Below are positions 1 through 8,583 of a stretch of DNA of 64,000 bases, one piece after another. The stretch is from NCBI RefSeq assembly GCF_009674685.1, contig NZ_WKJI01000001.1:186001-250000 (forward strand), read 5' to 3'. A program made the translations under genes and the position numbers. Origin of the DNA: Pedobacter puniceum (lineage in GTDB: Bacteria; Bacteroidota; Bacteroidia; Sphingobacteriales; Sphingobacteriaceae). The notes under the pieces are model-generated. The model did not search any database, was not told the DNA's origin, and saw only the letters and a program-made list of their open reading frames with translations. Every line of letters begins with the position of its first letter. Within the stretch, counting starts at the first letter, position 1.

Positions 1-1
1 T

Positions 2-2680
2 GTAAAGAAAAGCGATTTAACAGGTTCTGTAAGCTCTATCAAAAGTAAAGAATTAACAGCTTTTCCATCAGCCGGTGTACAACAGGCCATCCAAGGAAGA
101 GCTGCTGGTGTTACCGTACAATCTAATAACGGTGAGCCCGGTGGTGGTTTTAAAATCAGAATTAGAGGTGGTACTTCTGTTAATGCTAGTAGTGATCCAA
201 TTTTCGTGGTAGATGGTTTTGCTGGTGCAGTCTTGCCTCCGCCAGAGGATATAGAATCTATGGAGATTTTAAAAGATGCTTCAGCAACAGCAATTTATGG
301 TTCTAGAGGTGCTAATGGGGTAATATTAATTACTACTAAAAGAGGTAAGTCTGGAAAACCTCGTATAGAATTTAATACTTCTTACTCTGGCCAACAAGAA
401 ATCAATAGGTTAGATTTATTAAATGCCAATCAGTTTGCAGACTATATTAAAGAAGTAAATGCCTCTTATGTACCAGGTACTGCCAATACAGATTGGCAAG
501 ATTTAATCTTCAGACAAGGAAATATTAAAAACTCACAACTATCTTTTGCGGGTGGTAACGAGTCGGTTAAATACTATGTTTCTGGTGCGATGTATGATCA
601 ACAAGGTGTTATCATCAACTCATCATTTAAAAGATTCTCGGTAACCAGTAATCTTGATTTTCAAGCCTCCAAATGGTTAAAAATGGGCTTAAACTTCTTT
701 GCAAGGTCTAGCCAGACAGATGGTGTTAGAACCCAAGAAGGTAGCGGTGGGGCTAATGGTACGGGTGTTATTGCCAGTGCTTTTAAATTTGGTCCAGATC
801 AACCTGTATTTACCCCTACTGGTGTTTATACCACTGCTATTATCGGAGACCCACATGATAACCCGGTTGCTGTTGCCAGAGAGTTACAAAATAATACTAA
901 AGGTGGTTTATATCAGTATAATTTATATGCTGAAGCCGATTTATTGAAGAACTTAAAATTTAAAACAACTTTTGGTTCTTTCTCTACATCAGAAAGAACG
1001 GGAGTATTTACACCAACTACTTTAAATGCAGGTAGATTAAATGGCGGAGAGGCAAGTATCAATCAATCTACCAATTTAAGTTACATCAATGAGAATTTCT
1101 TAACCTACAGCAAAACTTTTAATGAGAAGCATACAGTATCTGCTTTAGGTGGTTTTTCATATCAAAAATTTGTGAATGAAGATTTTGGTGCTGCTAGTCA
1201 ATCTTTCTTATCTAACTCGGTTTCTTTCCAAGATTTAGATGGAGGGTCAGTTGTTTTAGCGCCCAACTCAGGTATATCAGATTCTAAATTGGCTTCTTAT
1301 TACGGAAGGTTAAATTATAATTATGCAGACCGTTATTTGTTAACTTTTAATGCTAGGTATGATGGTTCGTCTAATTTCAGTATCAATAATAAATGGGCAT
1401 TTTTCCCATCAGCTGCTTTTGCTTGGAATATGCATAACGAGTCTTTTATGCAAGATATCGAGTTCATCAGTAGTTTAAAATGGCGTTTAAGTTATGGTTT
1501 AACAGGTAATCAGGCGATTAGCCCTTACCAAACCTTAGCCAGATTTTCATCGGTATTTAGTGTAATAGGAAACGTACCTGTAAACGCAGTAAGACCAACC
1601 ACAATAGCTAATAACGAGTTGAAATGGGAAACTACTGCTCAGCAAAACTTAGGTGTTGATATAGGTTTAATAAATAACAGAATAAATTTTACGGCAGATT
1701 ATTATAAATCTGTTACCTCAGATTTGTTATTTAATGTTCCATTGCCACAGTATTCTGGTTATTCTACTCAGTTACAAAATATCGGTAAAATCCAGAATAC
1801 AGGTTTAGAGCTAAGCTTAAATACCAGAAATCTTACCGGAGCATTTACTTGGAGTACAGATTTTAACATCTCTTTTAATAGAAATAAAGTGTTAGAATTG
1901 CCAAATGGTAATGATATCATTTATGCTAATGCACCAGGCCATTTAGTGGGTATTGGTAGTACATCGCAAATATTACGTGTTGGTTATCCTGTTGGTAGTT
2001 TCTTTGGTTGGGTATATGATGGTGTTTACCAAACCGGAGAGACTTTTTTACCAGGAGCAGGTTTTGAGCAAGCAGCAGGTGGAGAGAAGTTTAGAGATAT
2101 AAGCGGTAAAAAAGATGCTAATGGTGTTCCCTTAAATCAACCTGATGGATTATTAAATAATGATGATAGAACTATTATTGGTAATCCAAATCCTAAATTT
2201 ACTTGGGGTTTCAATAACGATTTTTCTTATAAAAACTTTGATTTAAACTTGTTTTTCCAAGGCTCTGAGGGGAATGATATGTTAAGCTATACTTTATTAG
2301 AGCTAGAAACACTTTCTGCAGGTAATAATGCTACTACAGAAGCTTTAAGAAGATGGACACCAACCAATACCAACACAGATGTACCAAGAGCTTTCACAGG
2401 AAGATCTAGAAGAGTTTCATCAAGATGGATTTTTGATGGTAGCTATATTAGACTTAAAAACATTGCTCTAGGTTATACTTTACCAAAAAGCGCTTTAAGT
2501 CAACTCAAAATTCAAAGAATGAGAGTTTTTGTAAGTGCTCAAAACCTATTTACTTCTACAAATTACAGAGGTTTTGATCCAGAAGTAAATTATCGTAGCT
2601 CAAACTTAAATGCTGGGGTAGATTATGCAAGTTATCCTAATGCTAAATCTATTACAGCTGGCTTAAACATTGGTTTCTAA
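2..2680 (+). CDS. SusC/RagA family TonB-dependent outer-membrane receptor (5' truncated)
   Basis: The open frame runs into the window edge, so the start, signal peptide and carboxypeptidase-like N-terminal domain are missing. The first residues visible (VKKSDLTGSVSSI) lie just after the usual TonB-box region. The plug domain follows with QGRAAGV and IRGGTS, then IFVVDGF, MEILKDASATAIYGSRGANG and ITTK, all hallmarks of SusC plugs. The rest is the beta-barrel, ending in a terminal Phe (GLNIGF) as expected for outer-membrane insertion. About 893 residues are visible. SusC forms the channel that imports oligosaccharides captured by SusD, energised by TonB. The SusD gene begins 15 bases downstream of the stop and an alginate-lyase-fold enzyme follows, so this is the end of a PUL. 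The substrate cannot be read from the receptor itself. Confidence 0.96.
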   Translation, partial: VKKSDLTGSVSSIKSKELTAFPSAGVQQAIQGRAAGVTVQSNNGEPGGGFKIRIRGGTSVNASSDPIFVVDGFAGAVLPPPEDIESMEILKDASATAIYGSRGANGVILITTKRGKSGKPRIEFNTSYSGQQEINRLDLLNANQFADYIKEVNASYVPGTANTDWQDLIFRQGNIKNSQLSFAGGNESVKYYVSGAMYDQQGVIINSSFKRFSVTSNLDFQASKWLKMGLNFFARSSQTDGVRTQEGSGGANGTGVIASAFKFGPDQPVFTPTGVYTTAIIGDPHDNPVAVARELQNNTKGGLYQYNLYAEADLLKNLKFKTTFGSFSTSERTGVFTPTTLNAGRLNGGEASINQSTNLSYINENFLTYSKTFNEKHTVSALGGFSYQKFVNEDFGAASQSFLSNSVSFQDLDGGSVVLAPNSGISDSKLASYYGRLNYNYADRYLLTFNARYDGSSNFSINNKWAFFPSAAFAWNMHNESFMQDIEFISSLKWRLSYGLTGNQAISPYQTLARFSSVFSVIGNVPVNAVRPTTIANNELKWETTAQQNLGVDIGLINNRINFTADYYKSVTSDLLFNVPLPQYSGYSTQLQNIGKIQNTGLELSLNTRNLTGAFTWSTDFNISFNRNKVLELPNGNDIIYANAPGHLVGIGSTSQILRVGYPVGSFFGWVYDGVYQTGETFLPGAGFEQAAGGEKFRDISGKKDANGVPLNQPDGLLNNDDRTIIGNPNPKFTWGFNNDFSYKNFDLNLFFQGSEGNDMLSYTLLELETLSAGNNATTEALRRWTPTNTNTDVPRAFTGRSRRVSSRWIFDGSYIRLKNIALGYTLPKSALSQLKIQRMRVFVSAQNLFTSTNYRGFDPEVNYRSSNLNAGVDYASYPNAKSITAGLNIGF

Positions 2681-2695
2681 TTTAAATTGATAAAC

Positions 2696-4222
2696 ATGAA
2701 AAAGATATATATAGTTACTCTTGCAATCATCTCGTCTTTATTAGGAGTTAGTTGCACTAAGTTGCTAGAAGAAAAACCAGTAGGTTTATTAGCTCCCGAA
2801 GGATTCTTTAAAACAAAGAAAGATGTAGAATCTGCCATATTTGGAGCTTACGGGAGAGTGGCGTCTGAGCCTTTATTTGGAAGGCAATTTACTTGTGCCT
2901 TAATGTTTAGAAGTGATATGGTTGATATTGGCAACCGTGGTACAGGTGTAGAGCGTATCCAAGTAAATGATTTTAATATGGATGCCAGTAATGGTATGGT
3001 TGCTGCTTTTTGGCCGGTTTGGTATCAAGTAGTGTCTGCCGCAAATTCTGCTGAGGATGGTGCTAAAAAGATTGGTTTATCCGAGACCGAGACAAATCCA
3101 TTAATTGCAGAGGCTAAATTTGTTAGGGCATTTGCATATTACCATTTGGTTAGAAATTTTGGCGATATACCTTATATAGACAAATTTATCTCAGACCCTG
3201 CTATTTTAAAAACCATTTCTAAAACTAAAGAAGCAGATGTATACGCTAAAATCATTGCCGATTTACAGTTTGCAAAACAATGGTTGCCAGACAGACAGCC
3301 TAATGATGTTAGAACAAGACCAACCAAAGCAACAGCTGCGGCTTATTTAGCATCTGTTTATCTTACCAATGCAAATTATCAGGCAGCTTATACAGAAGCT
3401 AAATGGGTGATAGATAATAGAGCGACCTACAACTACATCTTAGAACCAGACTTTCAAAATCTATTCAGAGCTAATCTGGGTAATAACATGAAAGAGCATA
3501 TTTTTGCTGTTGATTTTATGGGGCAGTTAAGTAGAGGCTCAGAAAATGATGATTTATTGGGCCCAATGGTTGGTATTAGAGGTAGTAATATCCCAGAAAA
3601 TGGATTTGGTGTTTGTGTACCTGCTTTAAGAGTTTTTACCACTTGGGATGCTAATGATTACAGAAGAAAAGTGAGTTTTAATGATAGCATTACCACTACT
3701 AGCGGAGTTAAAATTCCTTATACTGCTTATCCAAACGAGAAAAGACCACATATAGCAAAATGGATTCGTTTTCCAGGAAATTCAATTGCCAATGGTAGAT
3801 ATTCTGATTTTAATTATCCAGATATGCGTTATGCCGAAATTTTATTGATAGCGGCTGAAGCTGCTACAGAACTTAATGGGCCAACGCAAGAAGCTATTAA
3901 TTACATAAATGAAGTAAGAACCAGAGCTAGAAACTGGCCAGGGCGTGTAACTACAGCTCCTGCTAATTTAATATTGACCAATTTCACTTCTAAGCAACAA
4001 TTAATTGATGCTATTTTAGAGGAGAGAAGGTTAGAATTAGCGTTTGAATTTAAGCGTTGGTATGATATTAAGAGAAGAAGATTAGGCGATGAAGTGTTTA
4101 AAGGACCTAATGCTTTAGAACCACGCTCTAATTTTTCTAGCGATAGAGATTACTTAATGCCTATACCGCTTACAGAAATTCAAATCAATCCTAATTTAAA
4201 ACCACAAAATCCTGGTTATTAA
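2696..4222 (+). CDS. SusD/RagB family starch-binding-like outer-membrane lipoprotein
   Basis: Surface glycan-binding lipoprotein that caps the SusC barrel. The ATG at 2696 is preferred over an in-frame TTG at 2687 because it gives a clean lipoprotein signal (MKKIYIVTLAIISSLLGVSC, with Cys20 as lipidation site). The N-terminal TPR-like region contains AEAKFVRAFAYYHLVRNFGDIPY, and the C-terminal RagB/SusD region contains RYAEILLIAAEA, INEVRTRA and ILEERRLELAFEFKRWYDIKR. The end, PIPLTEIQINPNLKPQNPGY, is the usual SusD terminus. The length (508 residues) is normal. It is co-transcribed with the truncated SusC upstream, and a strong terminator follows. Confidence 0.96.
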   Translation: MKKIYIVTLAIISSLLGVSCTKLLEEKPVGLLAPEGFFKTKKDVESAIFGAYGRVASEPLFGRQFTCALMFRSDMVDIGNRGTGVERIQVNDFNMDASNGMVAAFWPVWYQVVSAANSAEDGAKKIGLSETETNPLIAEAKFVRAFAYYHLVRNFGDIPYIDKFISDPAILKTISKTKEADVYAKIIADLQFAKQWLPDRQPNDVRTRPTKATAAAYLASVYLTNANYQAAYTEAKWVIDNRATYNYILEPDFQNLFRANLGNNMKEHIFAVDFMGQLSRGSENDDLLGPMVGIRGSNIPENGFGVCVPALRVFTTWDANDYRRKVSFNDSITTTSGVKIPYTAYPNEKRPHIAKWIRFPGNSIANGRYSDFNYPDMRYAEILLIAAEAATELNGPTQEAINYINEVRTRARNWPGRVTTAPANLILTNFTSKQQLIDAILEERRLELAFEFKRWYDIKRRRLGDEVFKGPNALEPRSNFSSDRDYLMPIPLTEIQINPNLKPQNPGY

Positions 4223-4234
4223 TAAGGTACTGTT

Positions 4235-4273
4235 AACAGAAAAGACTAGCAATTGCTGGTCTTTTCTGTTTTA
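4235..4273 (+). terminator. Rho-independent terminator after the first SusCD pair
   Basis: A 16-bp stem (4235-4250 with 4255-4270, one T-G wobble) closes an AATT loop and is followed by a short T run. It separates the susCD pair from the lyase gene at 4305, which therefore may have its own promoter or depend on read-through. Confidence 0.85.
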
Positions 4274-4304
4274 AATGATATTTTAGCTTAAATATTAAAC
4301 CAAA

Positions 4305-5459
4305 ATGAACCGTATTTTAATCTTTATTTGCCTTTTCTTCTTAGGCTTTAGTACTAATGCTGCTCCTCAGTTAGAAAAACAAATTACCCACGTATTAAAA
4401 AAGCAAATACTTCAAGAAGCTACTTGGGCTTTAAAAGAGCAACCTGTTACCATAACAGCAAGCATATCACCAAGAAGTGCTGGTGGCAAAAATGATTTTT
4501 ATTCTGAAGGCGATTATTGGTGGCCAGACCCACAGAATCCTAATGGACCCTATATACAAAAGGATGGTTTAACCAATCCAGATAATTTTGTGGCGCACCG
4601 TTTTGCGGTGATTAGGTTAGGTAAAATTATTGGCTCTTTAGCATCAGCTTACAAGCTAACCGGAGATAAAAAATATATTAATCATGCTGTAAAACATTTA
4701 AAAGCTTGGTTTATAAATGCTGATACAAAGATGAATCCTCATCTTTTATATGCACAGGCCATAAAAGGCCGTTTTACAGGCAGAGGAATCGGTATTATTG
4801 ATACCATTCACCTCATGGATGTTGCACAAGGTGTAATCGTAATGGAAAAAGGAATTTTACCAGAAGATTTAAAAGCCATAAAAAATTGGTTTACCCAATA
4901 TTTGAACTGGCTAATGACACATCCATATGGTAATGCAGAAATGGAAGCTAAAAATAATCATGGTACTTGCTTTACCATGCAGGTAGCTTCTTTTGCTAAA
5001 CTAACTGGCGATGAAAAGCTTCTAGAATTTTGTAGAAATAGATATAAAACTGTTTTATTACCTAATCAAATGGCGTTAGATGGAAGTTTTCCTTTAGAAA
5101 TGGCTCGTACCAAACCTTATGGTTATTCGCTATTTAATTTAGATGCTATGGCCACGCTTTGCCAAATATTATCAACCCCTCAAGATAATTTATGGGCTTA
5201 TAAAACAGAGGATGGAAAATCTATCCAAAAAGGTATCACTTTTTTATATCCTTACCTAACTGATAAAAGTAAATGGCCATTAAAACCCGATGTGATGTAC
5301 TGGAACGAGTGGCCTGTGGCGCAACCAGCACTAGTTTTTGGGGCAAATGCTTTTAAACAAATACAGTGGTTTAAAACTTGGGCGGGCTTAAATCATCAAC
5401 CTCAGGTAGAAGAAGTTATTAGAAATTTAGTTATCAAATATCCCATTATTTGGCTTTAA
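4305..5459 (+). CDS. Alginate-lyase-fold polysaccharide lyase (PF05426; PL38-like)
   Basis: Predicted secreted lyase cleaving a uronic-acid polymer by beta-elimination. An N-terminal signal peptide (MNRILIFICLFFLGFSTNA) precedes an all-alpha alginate-lyase domain over nearly the whole 384 residues. Recognisable elements are the GDYWWPDP motif near residue 68, the Asn-Asn-His motif (NNHG, His219), which fits the catalytic Asn/His neutraliser-base region of this fold, and a late YWNEWP segment. The layout resembles CAZy PL38, which includes alginate and glucuronan lyases; this subfamily placement is by recollection and not certain. It lies behind the SusCD pair and its terminator and probably belongs to the same PUL. 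Alginate, glucuronan or another uronan are possible substrates. Confidence 0.82.
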   Translation: MNRILIFICLFFLGFSTNAAPQLEKQITHVLKKQILQEATWALKEQPVTITASISPRSAGGKNDFYSEGDYWWPDPQNPNGPYIQKDGLTNPDNFVAHRFAVIRLGKIIGSLASAYKLTGDKKYINHAVKHLKAWFINADTKMNPHLLYAQAIKGRFTGRGIGIIDTIHLMDVAQGVIVMEKGILPEDLKAIKNWFTQYLNWLMTHPYGNAEMEAKNNHGTCFTMQVASFAKLTGDEKLLEFCRNRYKTVLLPNQMALDGSFPLEMARTKPYGYSLFNLDAMATLCQILSTPQDNLWAYKTEDGKSIQKGITFLYPYLTDKSKWPLKPDVMYWNEWPVAQPALVFGANAFKQIQWFKTWAGLNHQPQVEEVIRNLVIKYPIIWL

Positions 5460-5556
5460 GCCGATGTTGGTTTGTTAAATCATCATCATAAATGTTTAAA
5501 AACTCAATATCAAAAAGGTAAAAGCTTTATCTTAGAAAAAAATCATTTTATAAATA

Positions 5557-6198
5557 ATGGCAAGCCTTTCTGCAAACGATTATCTAAATAAATATTTCCC
5601 TCAGTTTGAACTGGCTTTAAAAGAGAAGCTAGCTCAGCACACCAGTATCAAAACATTTGAAACTGGCGAGTTGATGATGCAGCCAGGGCAATATTTTCGT
5701 TCTACCATGCTGGTAGTGGAGGGAAAGGTGAAACTTTATAGACAAGGCGAAGATGGTGGCGAATTTTTTATGTACTATCTAGAACCAGGTAATGCCTGTG
5801 CTTTGTCTTTAATTTGTGCCACTAAGCAAGAAACCAGCGAGGTAATGGCTAAAGCCGTAGAAAAGACTACGGTTTTATCTATCCCGATAGAAATTATGGA
5901 CGATTTGGTTCGTAATTACAAAACCTGGTATTATTTTACACTCGAAACCTATAGAAATCGTTTTGAAGAACTTTTACAAGTGATAGATAGTGTAGCATTT
6001 AAAGGTTTAGATGAACGCTTGATGTTCTACCTCAAAAAACAAACAGAAAAACTCAATACCAAGCAATTACCCTTAACACATCAAGAAATTGCGGCCGATT
6101 TAAACTCATCCAGAGAAGTAATCTCAAGGCTACTTAAAAAAATAGAGCAAAGAGGCGATGTTATTTTGCATCGTAACTATGTAGAGTGGTTAAAATAA
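5557..6198 (+). CDS. Crp/Fnr family transcriptional regulator of the sulfur module
   Basis: This is a 213-residue regulator with an N-terminal cyclic-nucleotide-binding-like beta-roll (about 20-120), a long dimer helix and a C-terminal winged helix (LTHQEIAADLNSSREVISRLL). The recognition helix carries Arg186, Glu187 and Arg191 in the R-E-x-x-x-R spacing that E. coli CRP uses to read GTGA half-sites, and two TGTGA-N6-TCACC palindromes stand before the next two transcription units. The only cysteines, Cys81 and Cys87, sit close together (CALSLIC) in the sensor domain, so thiol or persulfide sensing is possible but inferred. There is no Cys cluster for an Fe-S centre as in FNR. It stands at the head of the sulfide/thiosulfate genes and is its likely regulator. 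Confidence 0.9.
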   Translation: MASLSANDYLNKYFPQFELALKEKLAQHTSIKTFETGELMMQPGQYFRSTMLVVEGKVKLYRQGEDGGEFFMYYLEPGNACALSLICATKQETSEVMAKAVEKTTVLSIPIEIMDDLVRNYKTWYYFTLETYRNRFEELLQVIDSVAFKGLDERLMFYLKKQTEKLNTKQLPLTHQEIAADLNSSREVISRLLKKIEQRGDVILHRNYVEWLK

Positions 6199-6221
6199 TT
6201 TTTTTGATGTTTTTTTAACGA

Positions 6222-6237
6222 TGTGACAAAAGTCACC
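6222..6237. promoter_or_regulatory. Crp/Fnr-type operator upstream of the TauE/SafE gene
   Basis: TGTGA-N6-TCACC palindrome (core GTGAC-AAAA-GTCAC, 6223-6236). Its centre is 36.5 bases upstream of the last G of a -7-like box (6259-6266), which would put it near -41, the class II activation position. A nearly identical copy lies at 7078-7093 with the same spacing. Confidence 0.7.
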
Positions 6238-6258
6238 AATAAGCAGTAGCCATTGCAG

Positions 6259-6266
6259 CATCTTTG
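6259..6266 (+). promoter_or_regulatory. Candidate -7 box for the TauE/SafE gene
   Basis: CATCTTTG matches the Bacteroidota -7 consensus TAnnTTTG at seven of eight positions, counting the two n as free, and lies 16 bases before the ATG at 6283. No -33 element is evident; the operator at 6222-6237 overlaps that place, which fits activator-dependent transcription. Confidence 0.45.
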
Positions 6267-6282
6267 TTGTAAATTACAATAA

Positions 6283-7077
6283 ATGGAAATAGCAGGTTAC
6301 TTAGCTTCGGCTCTTATTGGAATATCATTAGGATTAATTGGTGGCGGTGGTTCTATTTTAACAGTGCCCGTACTAGTTTATTTATTTGGGATACATCCTT
6401 TATTAGCCACTTCTTATTCTTTGTTTATAGTAGGTTTAACTAGCTTAATTGGCTCTTACAATAATTTTAAAAATAATTTGGTAAGCGTTAAAACCGCTAT
6501 CTATTTTGGTGCAGCATCTATCATCACTGTTTTTTTAACAAGAAAATTTTTGGTGCCTAGTATTCCTCATCATTTATTTACGGTAGCAGGTTTTGAGTTT
6601 ACTTCATCTGTTTTTACCATGGTTTTGTTTGCCATTTTAATGCTGGCAGCATCTGTAAGTATGATAAAAAACGGAAATCTAGCAGCTCCTGATAAAGAAT
6701 GTACAGATTGTATTAAATTTTTAAAGCTGTTAGGGTATGGTGTAACTATTGGTATTATAACCGGTCTTTTAGGTGCCGGAGGTGGCTTTTTATTAATACC
6801 TGCACTAGTGTTCTTGGTTAAACTACCCATGAAGAAAGCTATCGGCACATCTTTACTCATTATTGCTTTAAACTCTTTAATAGGCTTTGCCGGAGACTTA
6901 GGTCATTTTAAAATCGATTGGATTTTCTTGTTAACCATAAGTACGATAGCGATAGCAGGGATTTTTATGGGAGGAATTTTAGGGAAGAAGATAACTGGAG
7001 ATAAACTTAAAAAAGGTTTTGGTTGGTTTGTATTGTTGATGGGGATATATATACTGATTAAAGAAATATATCTGTAA
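6283..7077 (+). CDS. TauE/SafE family sulfite/sulfonate exporter
   Basis: Integral inner-membrane protein of 264 residues with about eight hydrophobic segments arranged as two homologous halves. Each half begins with a glycine-rich motif, GLIGGGGSILTVPVLVYLFG near residue 19 and GLLGAGGGFLLIPALVFLVK near residue 162. This is the TauE/SafE signature. The family exports sulfite, sulfoacetate or related organosulfur anions. In this setting, export of the sulfite produced by the persulfide dioxygenase encoded next door is the most economical role. A Crp/Fnr-type palindrome lies upstream, and a second one follows the stop codon at once, so the exporter and the dioxygenase operon may be separately promoted. 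Confidence 0.9.
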   Translation: MEIAGYLASALIGISLGLIGGGGSILTVPVLVYLFGIHPLLATSYSLFIVGLTSLIGSYNNFKNNLVSVKTAIYFGAASIITVFLTRKFLVPSIPHHLFTVAGFEFTSSVFTMVLFAILMLAASVSMIKNGNLAAPDKECTDCIKFLKLLGYGVTIGIITGLLGAGGGFLLIPALVFLVKLPMKKAIGTSLLIIALNSLIGFAGDLGHFKIDWIFLLTISTIAIAGIFMGGILGKKITGDKLKKGFGWFVLLMGIYILIKEIYL

Positions 7078-7093
7078 AGTGATAAAAGTCACC
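7078..7093. promoter_or_regulatory. Crp/Fnr-type operator upstream of the persulfide dioxygenase operon
   Basis: AGTGA-N6-TCACC palindrome starting one base after the TauE/SafE stop. It differs from the first site at two positions, the outermost base of the left half and the first spacer base. Its centre is 36.5 bases upstream of the last G of the -7-like box at 7115-7122, exactly as for the first site. Confidence 0.7.
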
Positions 7094-7114
7094 AAATAAA
7101 TCACAAACGAAGTC

Positions 7115-7122
7115 GAAATTTG
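7115..7122 (+). promoter_or_regulatory. Candidate -7 box for the persulfide dioxygenase operon
   Basis: GAAATTTG matches TAnnTTTG except for the first base. It lies 35 bases before the ATG at 7158 and at the same distance from its operator as the box at 6259-6266. Confidence 0.4.
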
Positions 7123-7157
7123 AATACATAAAATAGAAAAATTAAAAAATTATATAT

Positions 7158-8579
7158 ATGACAATTGAGCAAATTTATACCGGATGTTTAGCACAAGGTG
7201 CATACTACATTCAATCAGGTAATGAAGCCGCCATTATAGATCCTTTAAGAGAAGTTGGTCCTTACATTGAAAAAGCTAAAGCTAATGGCGCTACCATCAA
7301 ATACATTTTTGAGACCCATTTTCATGCAGATTTTGTATCCGGTCACGTTGATTTAAGTAAGCAAACAGGTGCAAAAATCATTTATGGGCCACAAGCAAAT
7401 CCAAGTTTTGATGCTTATATCGCTACAGACGGAGAAATTTTTAAACTTGGTGATATTAGCTTCAAAGTATTACACACGCCAGGCCATACCATGGAGTCTA
7501 GCTGTTATTTACTATTAGATAAAAATGGTAAAGAAACGGCTCTTTTCTCTGGCGATACCTTGTTTATTGGTGATGTTGGTCGGCCAGATTTAGCCCAAAA
7601 AGCAGCACACATGACACAAGAAGAACTAGCAGCTACTTTGTTTAACTCGTTAAGAAATAAAGTGATGACTTTGCCAGATGAGGTAATTGTTTACCCAGCA
7701 CATGGTGCAGGTTCTGCTTGTGGTAAAAATATGAGTAAAGAAACTACTGATACTTTAGGCAATCAGAAAAAATATAACTATGCTTTAAGAGCCAACATGA
7801 CACAAGAGGAGTTTGTAAAAGAAGTAACAGATGGTTTAACTCCGCCGCCAGCCTACTTCCCTGAAAACGTGAAAATGAATAAAGAAGGTTATGAAAGTTT
7901 TGAGAAAGTTTTGGAAAAAGGTACACAGGCTTTATCTCCGGATGCTTTTGAAGCGGCCGCTAATGAAACAGGTGCTGTTTTACTAGATACCAGAGATGCG
8001 CAAACTTTTGCGGCAGGTTTTATCCCTAACGCTATTAATATCGGTATCGATGGAAATTTTGCACCTTGGGTTGGTTCTTTAATTCCGGATATTAAACAAG
8101 AAATATTATTAATAACCGATGAAGGTAGAGAAGAAGAAGTTGTAACCCGTTTAGCGAGAGTAGGTTATGATGCTGCTATTGGTTATTTAGCAGGCGGTAT
8201 GAAAGCTTGGGAAGCAGCTGGTAAAGAAATAGATAAAATAGCATCTGTTTCTGCTGAGGAGTTAGCTGAAAAAGTAGCAACAGGCGAAGCTGTAAATATT
8301 GTTGACGTTAGAAAGGATACCGAGTATTTTGCTGAGCATATTATTGATGCCGAAAACGTAGCTTTAGATTATATTAATAACCATATGAGTACTTTAGATA
8401 AGGATAAAACTTATTATATACACTGTGCAGGTGGTTATCGTTCAATGATTTTTAATTCGATATTAAGAGCCCGTGGATTTGATAAATTAATAGATGTAAA
8501 AGGCGGCTTTAAAGCAATTAAAGAAACCGGAAAATTTAACATCAGTGCTTACGTTTGTCCAAGCACCATGAAATCTTAA
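7158..8579 (+). CDS. Persulfide dioxygenase-rhodanese fusion (CstB-like MBL-fold protein)
   Basis: A cytosolic 473-residue protein with an N-terminal metallo-beta-lactamase domain (about 1-245) and two rhodanese domains (about 260-355 and 370-470). The first domain shows THFHADFVSGH (His54, His56, Asp58, His63), HTPGH and FSGDTLFIGDVGRPDL, as in ETHE1-type persulfide dioxygenases that oxidise glutathione or low-molecular-weight persulfide to sulfite with one Fe(II). The second rhodanese has an active-site loop with Cys423 (HCAGGYRS). In the first rhodanese the corresponding place reads LLITDEGREEE with no cysteine, so that domain is probably not catalytic. This MBL, pseudo-rhodanese, rhodanese order is that of staphylococcal CstB. 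The start is preceded by an A-rich leader. It heads an operon with the USP and YeeE/YedE genes. Confidence 0.92.
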   Translation: MTIEQIYTGCLAQGAYYIQSGNEAAIIDPLREVGPYIEKAKANGATIKYIFETHFHADFVSGHVDLSKQTGAKIIYGPQANPSFDAYIATDGEIFKLGDISFKVLHTPGHTMESSCYLLLDKNGKETALFSGDTLFIGDVGRPDLAQKAAHMTQEELAATLFNSLRNKVMTLPDEVIVYPAHGAGSACGKNMSKETTDTLGNQKKYNYALRANMTQEEFVKEVTDGLTPPPAYFPENVKMNKEGYESFEKVLEKGTQALSPDAFEAAANETGAVLLDTRDAQTFAAGFIPNAINIGIDGNFAPWVGSLIPDIKQEILLITDEGREEEVVTRLARVGYDAAIGYLAGGMKAWEAAGKEIDKIASVSAEELAEKVATGEAVNIVDVRKDTEYFAEHIIDAENVALDYINNHMSTLDKDKTYYIHCAGGYRSMIFNSILRARGFDKLIDVKGGFKAIKETGKFNISAYVCPSTMKS

Positions 8580-8583
8580 TAAA

